NCBI GenBank assembly: GCA_050084515.1
Contig: CM114273.1
Location: 19,654,001 to 19,718,000, forward strand
Length of the DNA stretch: 64,000 nucleotides
Reading direction: 5' to 3'
Origin: Blasia pusilla
Taxonomy: Eukaryota; Marchantiophyta; Marchantiopsida; Blasiales
Numbering within the stretch: position 1 is the first letter of the stretch; each line of letters starts with the position of its first letter. Below, piece by piece: positions 22,000-32,984 of this stretch. The notes below the pieces were generated by a model. That model had not been told where the DNA came from. It ran no database searches and was given only the letters and a program-made list of their open reading frames with translations. The translations under genes and the position numbers were made by a program.

Positions 22000-23958
22000 C
22001 TAAGAACCGTTGATTAGTTTGGCCAAATCATGCAGGTTTTTCTGGGAAGATCCGTAGGCTGCTTGCACCTTCGTTTTCAGATCTAGAGCATTTATGCTTA
22101 TGTCCTTACCTTCGTCGTCTACCATCAGACGCTTGATCGCCACTTCGAACTCTGCCTGTTTCACAATGGTGATTGCTGGCTTACCGGTTATTTTCAAGGC
22201 CAGAAAATGAAGAGTATGATCAACTCGGTTTTGAGTTACTTCGAACGCAGTCTTGCACGTTTCCACTAGATATCTGCAGCACCGTGAACAGATCCAGATC
22301 AGAGCATAGACATACTCGGGACAACGATGAGGTCACATGCACTCGATTGAAATTGCGTCTCATCATTCAAACCACACTTGCACAACAAGAACTCTGCTAT
22401 TCATGCTGCGAGTTTCCAACCAGAGATTATAATCGAGTTTGGCGTGCTTGAAGCGCTGTGGATTTACAAACCTGCAGTTAAGGTGCTGCTCGGCTGTAAA
22501 TGGCCAGCCCAAAATTGGTACTCCTGCGCTGACGGCCTCCAGAGAGGAGCTCCAGCCACAATGTGATAGAAACCCTCTTATGGACAGGTGGGCCAGGACT
22601 TGGATTTGGGGTACCCACCCAGATTCCACTCTTCCGCGACCACTCACTCGTTCCACATAACCTGCCGGAAGTATTTCATCCACGGAAGAAGCTGAATGTA
22701 GAACCCACAAAAACCTTTGTTGACTACTCTCGAGCGCAAGTGCAAGTTCGAAGATCTGCTCTTGAACCAGACGTACTATGCTGCCTAGGCACACGTAGAG
22801 GACCGAAGATCCCGGCTGAGTGTCCAGCCACTGTAGACTTCCATTGTCCGATGTGGACAGCCCCGAAACAAACGACGTGATAATGCCGGCAGCTGCGATT
22901 GACCCGACGGAGAACACTTTTGGAGTCTGCAGTCACAGTTCGAAACATTCAGTGCGCAAGCAGTAGAATCAACACAATCCCGCAACCTGTTTGACTGAAG
23001 AGAGACAAGACGATCCCGGAGCCTAGGCATGAACTTTACTTTCTCCAGCGAGTTTCCTCGGCAGGCGCTTTTCAAAGTGTCAATAGGCAGAGCCTCCAGC
23101 TCGTAGAACGAATTCAGTATGACACCCTCTGCTTCCACCACAGAAGCTCCGATGGCCACGTAGCCCTCGAAGTTTTCAGGTATGTGGGCGGCCCATGGGA
23201 CGTCTTGCGCGCGGCAGAATTCAAGACCAGGGAGCTTCGTGACCTCGTCCAAGTTCTCCAGTCGTCCCTCTTCGAATCGCAATTTGCCTCTGCACGCGGC
23301 TTCGTGCAGTCCCACCACCAGCCTCGCGAAAATCCCCGCGTTGCTGAAGAAGACATATCTCGGAATCTGCAGTTGCTTGGCTACATCCTGGGCACAGGAG
23401 TACAATAATAGTTATCATATCAGAGCAATCGAAACAAGAAGCCGGGCCTCACACGAACTCTTCGTTTATAGTAAGCGTAGATTACTCATCGCAGAGGCTG
23501 GGGAGATCGGCTAATGGAACCGAGTCACGAATGTCGGGCGGGGAGATCCATACCGCTGACCACACCAAAAATCTGTCCGAAATCATACATGTGGGGCCTT
23601 CGATCTCTGCACGACGGTCAGCTAATATCTTCTGCAGGTAAGACTCAAAATCGCACTTCAAATTCACCGCATTCAAGAAGGGACTGTAGTCTGGCTCGCG
23701 ATCTGCCAGAGGCACCAAGTGTAAGTCTAGTCGTCGCAGCTCCTCGGGAGAATGCGACGATTCGATTCGCGAGATGAGTTTCTGGCGGGTGACGAACGTT
23801 GTCGTCACTCCGCAGCTCCCGAGAGCTTTCGCCAATTTCAAACACGAAGCTATATGGGCCTGTGTCGACAGCGGAATCATCAGCACATGGCCGCGTCTGC
23901 GCTCCCTCGAATCCTTACCACCGCCACCGCCACCGCCATCGACATACACGTCCCCCAT
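22000..23958 (-). CDS. Family-1 UDP-glycosyltransferase, four exons, 493 aa
   Basis: Transfers a sugar from a UDP-sugar to a small acceptor, probably in the cytosol. Exons 23,554-23,958, 23,040-23,387, 22,472-22,926 and 22,000-22,273 have GT-AG junctions and total 1,482 bp, in phase throughout. The start is the first ATG before the conserved N-terminus; a Gly7 run precedes it. His35 (TQAH) is the expected catalytic base and Asp128 (MISD) its likely partner. The PSPG box runs from Trp355 to Gln398, exactly 44 residues: WVPQ, HCGWSS at 373-378 and a final Gln usual for UDP-glucose users. Position 377 is Ser where HCGWNS has Asn, which may alter donor binding. Introns are 166, 113 and 198 bp; three introns is more than most flowering-plant members have. 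No internal stop. Acceptor cannot be predicted. Nearby genes give no pathway context. Confidence 0.9.
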
Positions 23959-24176
23959 CGCGAGTCCAGACTCCTTCAATCGTCGAGCCCAACAATGCTT
24001 TAGAGTGTTCAGGAATTCGTCCGGTGCCCCGACGATTTCGATAGGGCGGATTTGGAGGACGTGAATTTTTTACGTGTTTAGGGACGGTTTCCATTTATTT
24101 CCGAATAACTTCAAATTTGATAGATTTCTTATAGATTCCGTAATTTGGGGGCCCCGTGACTGAGATACACGCACAA

Positions 24177-24208
24177 ACCGTCGGAGCTGAACGTCCACCT
24201 CCGACGGT
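24177..24208. repeat. Inverted repeat upstream of the UGT
   Basis: ACCGTCGGAG, 12 bases, then CTCCGACGGT: 10-bp perfect arms about 220-250 bp upstream of the UGT start. The arm core CCGTCGGA/TCCGACGG matches the core of the transposon palindrome. Confidence 0.75.
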
Positions 24209-24650
24209 ACCCGCACGGCCATATACGTCCCAGCCTACAGCACGTTTATGAGACGCCCTAATGTACTAACACGTCGGACGGATCGTGAAGGGAACACGTT
24301 TGCGCGAAATCGACTCAAGAGACCAACAGAGAAACACGTCCATGAAATAGGCGAAAGCCATAAACAGCCGCGGGATCGCATTGATTGCGAGACCCCGGGC
24401 AGGGGCCACGTGTCTGGCAGCACGAGACCAGCTGCTGCAAAGACGCAAACTCATCTATCTATCTTTTTTCTAGCTGCAAACTTAACTATCTGTCTATTTT
24501 GTTCCGACATGTTATAATTTGACGATATGTCTGGACTGTTTAGACATGTGGCAAAATGTCTCTTCTTTGATTGGTTAAATCATAAACAGTTTTGTAATGC
24601 ATGATTTTATTTTATTCCTGGTTATAAGGGCTTTTATGCGTTTTGTCATA
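24209..24650. other. No gene seen; distal UGT upstream region
   Basis: Mixed-composition sequence with only short shadow ORFs. It becomes AT-rich after about 24,450. Confidence 0.4.
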
Positions 24651-24935
24651 CCTTGTTTAGCAATTCTAATTTGTTGACATGCGCCCAAACTTGTATGCGG
24701 CCTGGTACAACCTTGGAAGTGAAGTGGGATGCATTGAGTGCATGAAAATGTAGCCATATTTTAGGCTATAAAGAAACCTATACTATTCATACCTTGTTTA
24801 CTAGCAATTCTAATTTGTTGACATGTGCCCAAACATGTATGTGTGGTATAACCTTGGAAGTGAAGTGGGATGCATTGAGTGCATGAAAATGTAGCCATAT
24901 TTTAGGCTCTAAAGAAATCTATACTATTAACAAGA
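24650..24935. repeat. ~144-bp tandem duplication
   Basis: CAATTCTAATTTGTTGACAT starts at 24,661 and again at 24,805; both are followed by CCAAAC.TGTATG, ACCTTGGAAGTGAAGTGGG and AAAATGTAGCCATATTTTAGG. Confidence 0.9.
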
Positions 24936-24959
24936 ATGCGGCCCCTTTGTTCTTGCTAA

Positions 24960-25770
24960 AAAAGATTAGTAAGGTGCTCATACGATGCACGAGAAATAAA
25001 AAAATGTTTGAAAAGCTAGTGTATAACTCCTGAAGGGAAGAGATTAATGATATTGCACATAAATTCAAAAAAAATTCTTGTTGCCCGTAGTATGTGAAAC
25101 ATTTTCTTGCTGCCCAGTTACCACGTGTCAAGCATAGAGATATTTGCAAATCAAGAAGGCACTCTCCATAATAATATAGATAAGGTGTCTGTGCGATGCA
25201 TGGGAAATAAAAAGGTGTTTGAAGAGCTAGTGTATAGCCCGTGAAGGGAAGAGATTGATGTTGCTGCACATAAATTCAAATTCTTTTTGCTGCCCGTAGC
25301 ATGTGAAACATTTTCTCACTTACCACGTGTCAAGCATAGAGGTGTTTGCAAATCAAGAAGGTACTCTCCCATAATAATATAGATAAGGTGCCCGTGCGAT
25401 GAATGGGAAATAAAAAAGTGATTGAGGACCTAGTGTATAGCATGTGAAGGGAAGAGATTAATGATATTGCATATAAATTCAAAATTTTTTCTCACAGTCC
25501 GTAACATGTGAAACATTTTTTTGCTGCCCAGTTGCCATGTGTCAAACAAAGAGGTATTTGCAAATCAAGAAGGGACTCTCCCATAATAATATAGATAAGG
25601 TCCCTATGCCATACACGTGAAATAAAAAAGTGTTTGAAGAGCTAGTGTATAGCCGGTCAAGGGAAGAGATTAATGATGTTACACATAAATTCAAATTTTT
25701 TTTAACTGCCCATATCATGTGAAACATTTTCTTGCTGCCCAATTGCCACGTTGTCGTGTCGAGAGCTTTT
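24960..25770. repeat. ~205-bp tandem repeat, four units
   Basis: AATAATATAGATAAGG is found near 25,170, 25,373 and 25,585, with a diverged first unit at about 24,965. Each unit contains GAGCTAGTGTATA, GGGAAGAGATTAATG, CATGTGAAACATTTTCT and CCACGTGTCAAGCATAGAGG-like words. Spacing is 203-212 bp. It looks like a short satellite; no ORF follows it consistently. Confidence 0.9.
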
Positions 25771-27495
25771 CTTCAAGTAAGGGCCGACCTTCTAGTTGCG
25801 ACACACGTGATTAATGCAAGGTGAACTCTATAAGAAGTTCCCTTTTTTCAGTACAGAATTATTATATAAACCCTCCATTCTGTCACGACATGAATCACGA
25901 ATGGTAGTGCCGAGACGATCACTTCTTCATGATATCGAACATCAAAATTCCTAACTATAAAGTCCATGTAAACTACTTTCCGTTTGTAGACAAGAAATAT
26001 ATGACAACTAGTGTTAAACCCTACCCGAGCAGGCCTATTAACATCTATGGATCGCTATATAAGAACATGTAATGTACAATCCCATGTCCTCCCATACGTG
26101 ACAATAGGAAGAATCACCGGAGTTGGAGATTGTACGACCCGGTTCATGAATGCCTCCCCAAAATGATAAACTAGATAACAAGTAAACCAGTGCCCATCTA
26201 CAAAGGGATGGAGCATGAGGATCTTCTCGTGCTCCATCCCTATCCATACTTGACGAGCATCTTCTATTCTCCTCAAGAATGGATTTTGGCGGAGTTTCTC
26301 TCCCAAGAGAGGTAATCCACTCTCATTGGGAAACTAACAAGCCAAAACCATCCACTATCTCTAGTATGACTAAACTCCCCTAAGATGACAAGTCTCTCAT
26401 CTCCACACATACCACACTCTAGAACCTCTTGAAGAATAGACCATGTTCAAGTTCTTCTCCAAATAGGGATAATCCATTCTCAATGGAAGAGCTAGCAAGC
26501 CCAATGCCATCCACTCAAGAATTACACAAAAACTCAAGAAATGAAGTAGAAGGTGATGAACTCTTGAAGGTCCCTCCTCTTTGTATACTCACAAGGGATC
26601 CACAAAAGTATAAAATATAGCTTATCTTATCTTGTGCCGCATGGCTTCCTCTCAAGGCTTAGCCAATCACATTTTAACACAAGTAGATTACCTCTTATCT
26701 ATTCCAAAATATCCTCCTTTACTCACTTCATATCTTCCAAATTACCCCAACTACCCTAGCCACCAACAAAGATTACTTTTTCTTTTCTTTCATTAATGCA
26801 CCAATCCTACTGCTTTACTTTTATAATCCCATGTCTCATTTATTACCTTTTTTTCCTAAAGTTGGGCCCGCATAAAAGAGGCACCATAAAGAAGTTTAAA
26901 CATGAAAAAATTATTTTTCTAAGCTAATTTACTTAATACTAATAAAACTCTCTCTAATACTTAATGAGAGAGGAGTTTACAAAGTGGATGATTTTACTAT
27001 ACGACAACGGTGATACCGACGGCGGGGGCTAGTTTACGGTTTGACAATTTTTATCCTAAAAATCATCTAGCTATGGCAGTTTGCAAAATTGACCATAACT
27101 TTCTGCTCGCAACTCCAAATCGCGCACCGTTTGTTCCACAGCATGCACAGCATACACAGCTTCTCGACTTACGATGAACTAAATTTTTTTTTATTCTATT
27201 GGACATTCCAACAAAAATTTAAGGGAACTGTCGCTAAGCCCTTCAATCTGCTCTCTTACACAAATTTCAGCAGCGATGATTTCTCCCAACAAAAATTGAA
27301 AACCTATGAGAACATCAATCAGCAAGCTTCTTAGTGCTCTCGCATTGCCATGGAGAAATCTGCCCCCATACTCAATCTTTAATGAAAATTGAGCAGCGCT
27401 TCCGCGAGCCACTACCTCGTACGAATAATTGACAAAGAAAATAGCAAAATCAAGGGGCTCTTGCTCCAGTGAGCTCTCTCTCTCCATCAACAAGT

Positions 27496-27496
<1 letters not shown>
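25771..27496. other. AT-rich region, no supported gene
   Basis: Short ORFs at 26,038-26,306 (minus) and 26,429-26,620 (plus) show no recognisable domain. Short direct-repeat words such as GGAGTTTCTCTCCCAAGAGAGG are present near 26,292. No promoter-gene-terminator arrangement is apparent. Confidence 0.35.

Positions 27497-27568
<72 letters not shown>
27497..27568. repeat. (CT)36 microsatellite
   Basis: An uninterrupted 72-bp CT dinucleotide tract. The arginine/glutamate and serine/leucine runs of the ORFs crossing it are artefacts of the repeat. Confidence 0.97.
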
Positions 27569-27571
<3 letters not shown>

Positions 27572-28165
27572 TGAGAGGCTTGGGTTACACACACAAGGCA
27601 AGGAGGACCATATCTCTGTTGCCTCATGCCAAGAGGTTCAACAAAGAGAGAATGAGCTCTCAAGCTCTCTCTCTTGGAGGTATATCCCCTTCCCTCTAGG
27701 AAGCCCTCTCCACGGTAACTTATGCTCATAGGTCACCTCCTTGGCTCTTGACCTGCTATAGCAAATCAAGGGCCATTTCCCAAAGTGGGAAGTCAACTAT
27801 ACTGCAAATGGAAACTTATCCAAAATAGTTAGTTTCTCTATATGGCTCCAAATGAGCCGAAACAAAGGGGAAACCTGCTCTCTTAGGTGAAGGTGGTCTC
27901 AGCAAGTCATCCTTGACCTCTTGAGGCTGTCCTCTAGTATCTCTAAAGGCGCTCTATTAGATCTCGTCGATCTATCCTAAGAGACGTGGCTTGTCATTTT
28001 GGAGTGAAGCGGACGTATAGCTTGCTCCAGATACAATATTGGTGGCGAGGCATGCAGACTGACGTTCAATACTTTATTGCGTGCGCCAAAAAAAACCCGT
28101 GCTCGTGACCGGTTTTCCATGTCCGTGGTCATGTTCGGACTTGTCCGTTTCCGTGCAACCTTGGT
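27569..28165. other. No supported gene between microsatellite and gypsy-2
   Basis: No ORF with recognisable content. The 28,000-28,165 part may already be gypsy-2 LTR or 3' noncoding sequence, but no LTR boundary is clear. Confidence 0.3.
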
Positions 28166-29340
28166 GGTTAGGTCCCTCTAACTCCAGATAGCCATCTATC
28201 CCTACCTACCATGACATACATCTCTCGGATGCTAAGAGCAAAAAGGATGGATGCTCATGTGGCCCCATCATTAGTCGCCTTCTTGTCATCCATATCACAG
28301 ATACAAGTCGGAATCTAGAACTACCTACTTTATGTATATTTGGGGCACATCCATCATCTTGGAGGAACCCTACTGAGAGTTGGCGTCAGACATACCATAT
28401 GCCATCCTCTCGAACATCCATCATAGACTAGCATGGTGGCTGCACGAGGGCAAAACCGCACAACATACATCACAAGCCTGTAGGAACTATGCTAATCTCG
28501 GATCAATTGTATCTTCAATATTAGGAAAGTGACATGGTGCATAGTTACGTTCATGATCCTTCCAAACCATACCATTGCGTCCCACCAATAAGAGAACACC
28601 AGATGGCGAAATCTCACGCACCCGCAAGATAGTGCGCCCTGTAGTCATATCCAACGTCGTGGGTGCCATCTACTACAAGTATACATAATCTCCTTGATGA
28701 AACCTCCAGATAGTAGGTCAATAACCACCTCCCTGAATAGTCACATATCTTAACGTATCCCGATTCTGCGCAATCGTCAAGTTCTCAAACGCCATGGGCA
28801 TCACTCTCCAAAACAACTCAGCCCTCATAGAACATGCTCGCATCCATACATCACGGTCACCAATATCTTGACCAATGGCCGTAGGCTAATCCGGCTAACG
28901 GCCATAAAGCAGTAAGTATGATGAGAAAGACGCTAAGGATACCTTCCTGCCGAATCTATACCCCATCCCCAACCACAACAACTGGAGGTCCCAATCTCCT
29001 AGATGACCTCGCTGTAAGCCATACTTGCATAAATCTCTCTTCACCGTCTACACAACCCTCTTCGCTAGTCCATCCGCCTCAGGATGATCTCCCAAAGTGG
29101 TGTGGTGGCCGATTAGCGCTTGATCACTCAAGGCCTAAAACTCTCCGCAAAACTCCATACCCTGGTCTGTCAACACCTCATCTAGTGCGCCGTAATGACT
29201 CACCACTTGAATCTAGGAAGAAAAATGCTACTCCCTCACTCCCTTTGTCAGACAATACAACCAACTCTATCCACTTCGAGAAGTGCTCGACCATCACCAA
29301 CACATAACGACTATAGCGCTCCGTCAATAGTAAAGGTCTC
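28166..29340 (-). pseudogene. Gypsy-2: integrase core, C-terminal domain and PHD-finger remnant
   Basis: Ty3/gypsy pol fragment read on the minus strand. At 29,340-29,180 it has TERYSRYVLVMVEHFSKWIEL, the first part of the integrase catalytic core; the usual Asp before HFSKW is Glu here. After a broken stretch comes the integrase C-terminal part at 28,669-28,490 (APTTLDMTTGRTILRVRE, GMVWKDHERN). Then, at about 28,465-28,370, a degenerate PHD-like run contains MLVYDGCSRGWHMVC, in which the first Cys of the DRC pair is Tyr. The GGTTAGGTCCCTCTAACTCC word near 28,166 is shared with gypsy-1 at 40,312, marking the common 3' region. The upstream end is fused directly to the E5 transposase at a shared GGCATTAGGAGA. 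Confidence 0.7.
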
Positions 29341-32300
29341 CTAATGCCATCGGATCCTGTCAATGGGTCCACGTCCAGGGTTGCTCCGAGATATATGCCA
29401 TCGTTTCAGGTTGCAATCCACTTCCATGACCGGAATCTCATATTGTTGAACCACCCCAGCGACCGGATGTAGCGAACTTCCAGCAACTGAGGGCTTTTGA
29501 AATAAAACATTCACCGATTTTGGAGAAGTTACTCCATCACGGATTTGGGAGCAATCCGGGGTCCTCGAATACTTAGGCAGCGTGATTTCCTCATCCAAAT
29601 CAATCACCGGGTTCGTTCCTCGATGTTGCCTTTTCACCTGGCTGAAGTCAAGATACTTATCTGATCTCCACGAGTCTTGCTCGGATTGCTCTACCACCAT
29701 CTGTATGGGAAGTCTTGAAACGCGCCCACGAATATTCCCACCAATGTGTACGTCTTGCTTGAGGGGAGTTCCTGCTACGCACCGGTTGAAGGCTTCCACA
29801 TAGAGTTTCTCATCACCAGGTCTCACAAGTGCCCTGACATAGAGCTCGTAGATTGAAGGCCCCCTTCCTTTTGTTATGCCTTTTGTGAGGAAGATATGGG
29901 ATGCTGCAGACTATAGCATTGCTCCTGCCTGGTCTTGTTGGCATGCCTCCACAAGTGAAATTCTTTGGCATGCTTGTGACGACCTCCAAGAGGAATGAAC
30001 ACTTTCTGCTCCACTTGTGTTGGGGCAAAGGGCATTTTCATGAATGTTCAATCCCTGCAACGACCCCAATGTGAGAAGGGAGCGAAAATAGCTCAAAAGT
30101 CAAAGAGATAAGCTACCTATCGGAACCAGATGGGTTGCAAGGCCGAGGCATCCCATGAACGACTCTGTCAATTCCTGACGTGTTGCAACACCCAAGAACC
30201 ACCTAGTGCAACCCATCCGATTCCGAGGGGTAGCAAGTAAATTTGGCCATGCGACTGGCAACCCATCGATTACCGACTGGTTGCACCCTCACGTAACCCA
30301 TCAACCCGTCCGATTCCGATGGGTTGCAAGTAAATTTGGCCATGCGACTTGCAACTCGTCGGTTTCCGACTGGTTGCACACTCAGGTAACCCATCGGTTA
30401 GCGACAGATTGAACACTTAGGCAACCTGTTGCATCGGACAAGTTGGTTGGTTTTTTCGGTTTGAAATCCCTATAGAGCCCACGCTTCTCAACTTTGGCTG
30501 CAACTCTTCAAACAATTTTCAGCGTGAGCTCGACGAGACGAATTAGTGGACGCACCTCCCGCATGAAGTTTCCCCATTGTCTCATTCGTACAGTCCACCA
30601 ACTCAGCCAAGAGCATAACTCTTTGTACTTCCCCTCAATCGCATGTTTCCTCCACCACCCATGAAGTTCTTCTTGGCATTCCATGGCCTGTTTCAAGGTT
30701 TTGCTGTCCTTGCAGCGTTGGAGTAGAGTGACATGCTCTGTCCTCTTATGCTCCTTGATGCAAGATTTGGTGTACTGGGTCACAGACTGGTGACAGATGG
30801 AAACCATCCGACCTTTCCCTCTCTGGTTGAACCTCTCCACCCTAGAACACTTCCTTGATAGCAATCCACCCAGGTTGTGCATTGTCCGCCATGAATCCAT
30901 AAATTTTCGGAGCTGGCCTTTTGTTTTCCTTCACCACCTCCAATAAGAGATACCACCACATCTTCAAACTGCCAACGTCTTCTGCTTTTACTTCACAGAC
31001 AAATATTGTTTTGAGTCCCTTCTCCACATGGTCATAAACATGAGCACCCATTGTCAATCATCCGTTCAGCACTCTGTAGCAAATATCAAAGCTTACCCAG
31101 TTGCCGTAAAGATCTTCCCCTTCCCTCATTCGATCTATAAGATCGAGGCCACTCGACGGACCTGTCGTTGACATTTTGAAGACATAGGCACTAGATCCTT
31201 CGCCTCCCTGGCCCATGAACTGCCATCTCTAAATGAATGGAAATCAGGAGTTGGCCTTGATTCTAGCGATGGCATCCATTTCGGCCGTCTTTCCATCCAG
31301 TACACGTATTTGACGCAGCAAATTTTGGAAGCATTCAGGATCAGCAAGAAATGCGAGATTTTCCCAGAGTTGTTTCTCCTCAACAGCAGTGATCTCGCTT
31401 TGTCCAAGGATTCCAAGCAGTTTTTCACAAATTTGTGATGCTGTTGTTAACTTGATCACTCCGGCCTTTGAACCCGGAGAGTTTCTGTAGACCTCGGCCA
31501 CTTTCTTTGCCACATCCTCCTTGATGTGTCTTTGAATTGCATCGATCACAGGATGAGTGTGGGAGCCAACATGAACTGCCAACCTTGTGTACTCTAACAT
31601 GGAACCCAAGTCGTGGACAATGAAAAATATGTATGCAAGACACGCTCCAGCGTAGAAAGGGGATGCTTGACAATGAGGACATTGATGGCCTCCCGGCGGT
31701 ATGGTGGCACTGACCTCATATGTAGTTTCTGCATTCTTGGGGGGAAATTGCGACGTATTGACCCGCCCGTTGCGCTCTAGATACGGGCATGCTGGACTTC
31801 TACACTCCAAGGCTCCAACGCATTGGCGGAGAGAGACAATCCAAGGACCATATGGAATTGAAGCACTTTTCCGTTGAAGCCTGCACCATCAATGACAATC
31901 AGACTTTCTGTCCATACCCTTCAAGCGTCCTCCATCTTTCTTTTGAGCAAGAGCAGCAATTGGAGGCAACTCAAAAATGCAATTGTCATCGTACGTGGGC
32001 GGCAGCTTGTCAACAAGAATGTGCTTGAATATTTTCAAGGCCAGAGACGATAGCAAACTATTGCCTGATACTTGCAAGAGGAACAAGTTGGCGAACAGAG
32101 GGCCCGGTTGGTGTCCGACAGATCCACCGAGGTTGACAACATCCGGAATGTCTTTAGGAAGTATAACATTGTAACGAACGTGTGAAGTTGGAGTCGATGC
32201 CAGATCTACTGAGCTAGGAGTTGCAAACGTAGAGCTCGGTGCACTAGGAAATTCTCGACCGTCTAGTTGGGAAACTGAGGAATTCAGAGGCAAGCCGTAA

Positions 32301-32487
32301 ACTCTATAATGACCATTTTTTAGAGGTAGGAGATTCCATACTTTACGGTGTGCAATCAGTGGCTGAATTGTCTCACCTATTATGTCCTCCGTACCGTCCA
32401 TCCTAACATCCTTGGACATAAAGATGGTTCCAATTTGGAGAAGAAATCGAATAGAGAGAAAATTTTCATCCACTGGTATGAAAGATG
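29341..32487 (-). pseudogene. E5: truncated MULE-type transposase gene
   Basis: Minus-strand homologue of the E1 transposase, lacking both element ends. Exon 1 runs from about 32,487 (SFIPVDENFLSIRF) to 30,556 and keeps the Cys/His region and core; the intron donor is GTGCGT instead of GTGAGT; the intron is 30,055-30,555; exon 2 runs from 30,054 to 29,341, where it is cut within GSDGIRR. The SWIM finger is lost. A CGA to TGA change after KSDCH (near 31,886) and several frameshifts inactivate it. The same CGA to TGA stop is present in E6 at 33,541, suggesting a shared ancestor. The 5' end abuts a gypsy protease fragment in the same orientation. Confidence 0.78.
30105..30455. repeat. Palindrome cluster in E5 transposase intron
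   Basis: Six to eight diverged palindromes such as CAACCCGTCCG-ATT-CCGATGGGTTG near 30,303. A ~94-bp tandem duplication (units near 30,210 and 30,305) contains the phrase GCAAGTAAATTTGGCCATGCG. Confidence 0.85.
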
Positions 32488-32984
32488 TCTTAGCAAGTAA
32501 TACATGGCCAACACACAACCCAGGTGAAAATATTGCTAGTTTCACCAGTTCGGTCCCATGTAAGAGCTTAGGGCCAGATCAAAAGATCATAACTCTATGA
32601 TGTACTCCTTAACAACTGTAAACCTTCCACCGTATTCGAACCTACTCTTTGGGGTAGGTTCGAATACGGTGTAACCCATGTCAGCAGCAATTTGCTCCAT
32701 CATGACATTCACACCTGAACCTCCATCCACTGGTACCCTTGTGATCAAACACCCTTCAATCTCAGTGTCAATCTCAGGTGCTCCCCAATCCTCCACTTCA
32801 ATGTACCTCACCTCTGAAATGGTAGGTGACAGCCTCTTCCTCCTCTTGGTCTTCACTGCATCCAACACTTGCTTTCCGTACCTTGGATTATCCTTCAACA
32901 ACTGCCCAATGGTGACTTCAGCTAACCTCTTCTCAATGTCCAACATGATGTTGTAGTGCAACTCCCTTCTGGCTGCAGGGGACT
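32488..32984 (-). pseudogene. Gypsy gag-protease fragment
   Basis: Minus-strand frame with ELHYNIMLDIEKRLAEVTIG, a basic TKRRKRLSPTISEVRYIEVE stretch and then ITRVPVDGGSGVNVMMEQIA. The D-G-G-S-G-V-N-V run matches the D-S/T-G active-site region of Ty3/gypsy aspartic proteases. It lies exactly between two head-to-head MULE fragments: E5 (minus, left) and E6 (plus, right). Both MULE fragments lack their 5' ends here, so rearrangement accompanied or followed insertion. The ORF extends artefactually into E6 antisense sequence at its N-terminus. Confidence 0.65.

Noticed and set aside
22563-22880. Plus-strand ORFs across the UGT exons
   Set aside because: Antisense to well-supported UGT exons with the PSPG box.
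26038-26306. Minus-strand ORF with FVDGHWFTCYLVYH, momentarily suggestive of a Ulp1-type protease
   Set aside because: A single HW in a short frame without the Asp and Cys motifs is not enough.
27429-27731. Ser/Leu-rich and Arg/Glu-rich ORFs
   Set aside because: They are readings of a (CT)36 tract on the two strands.
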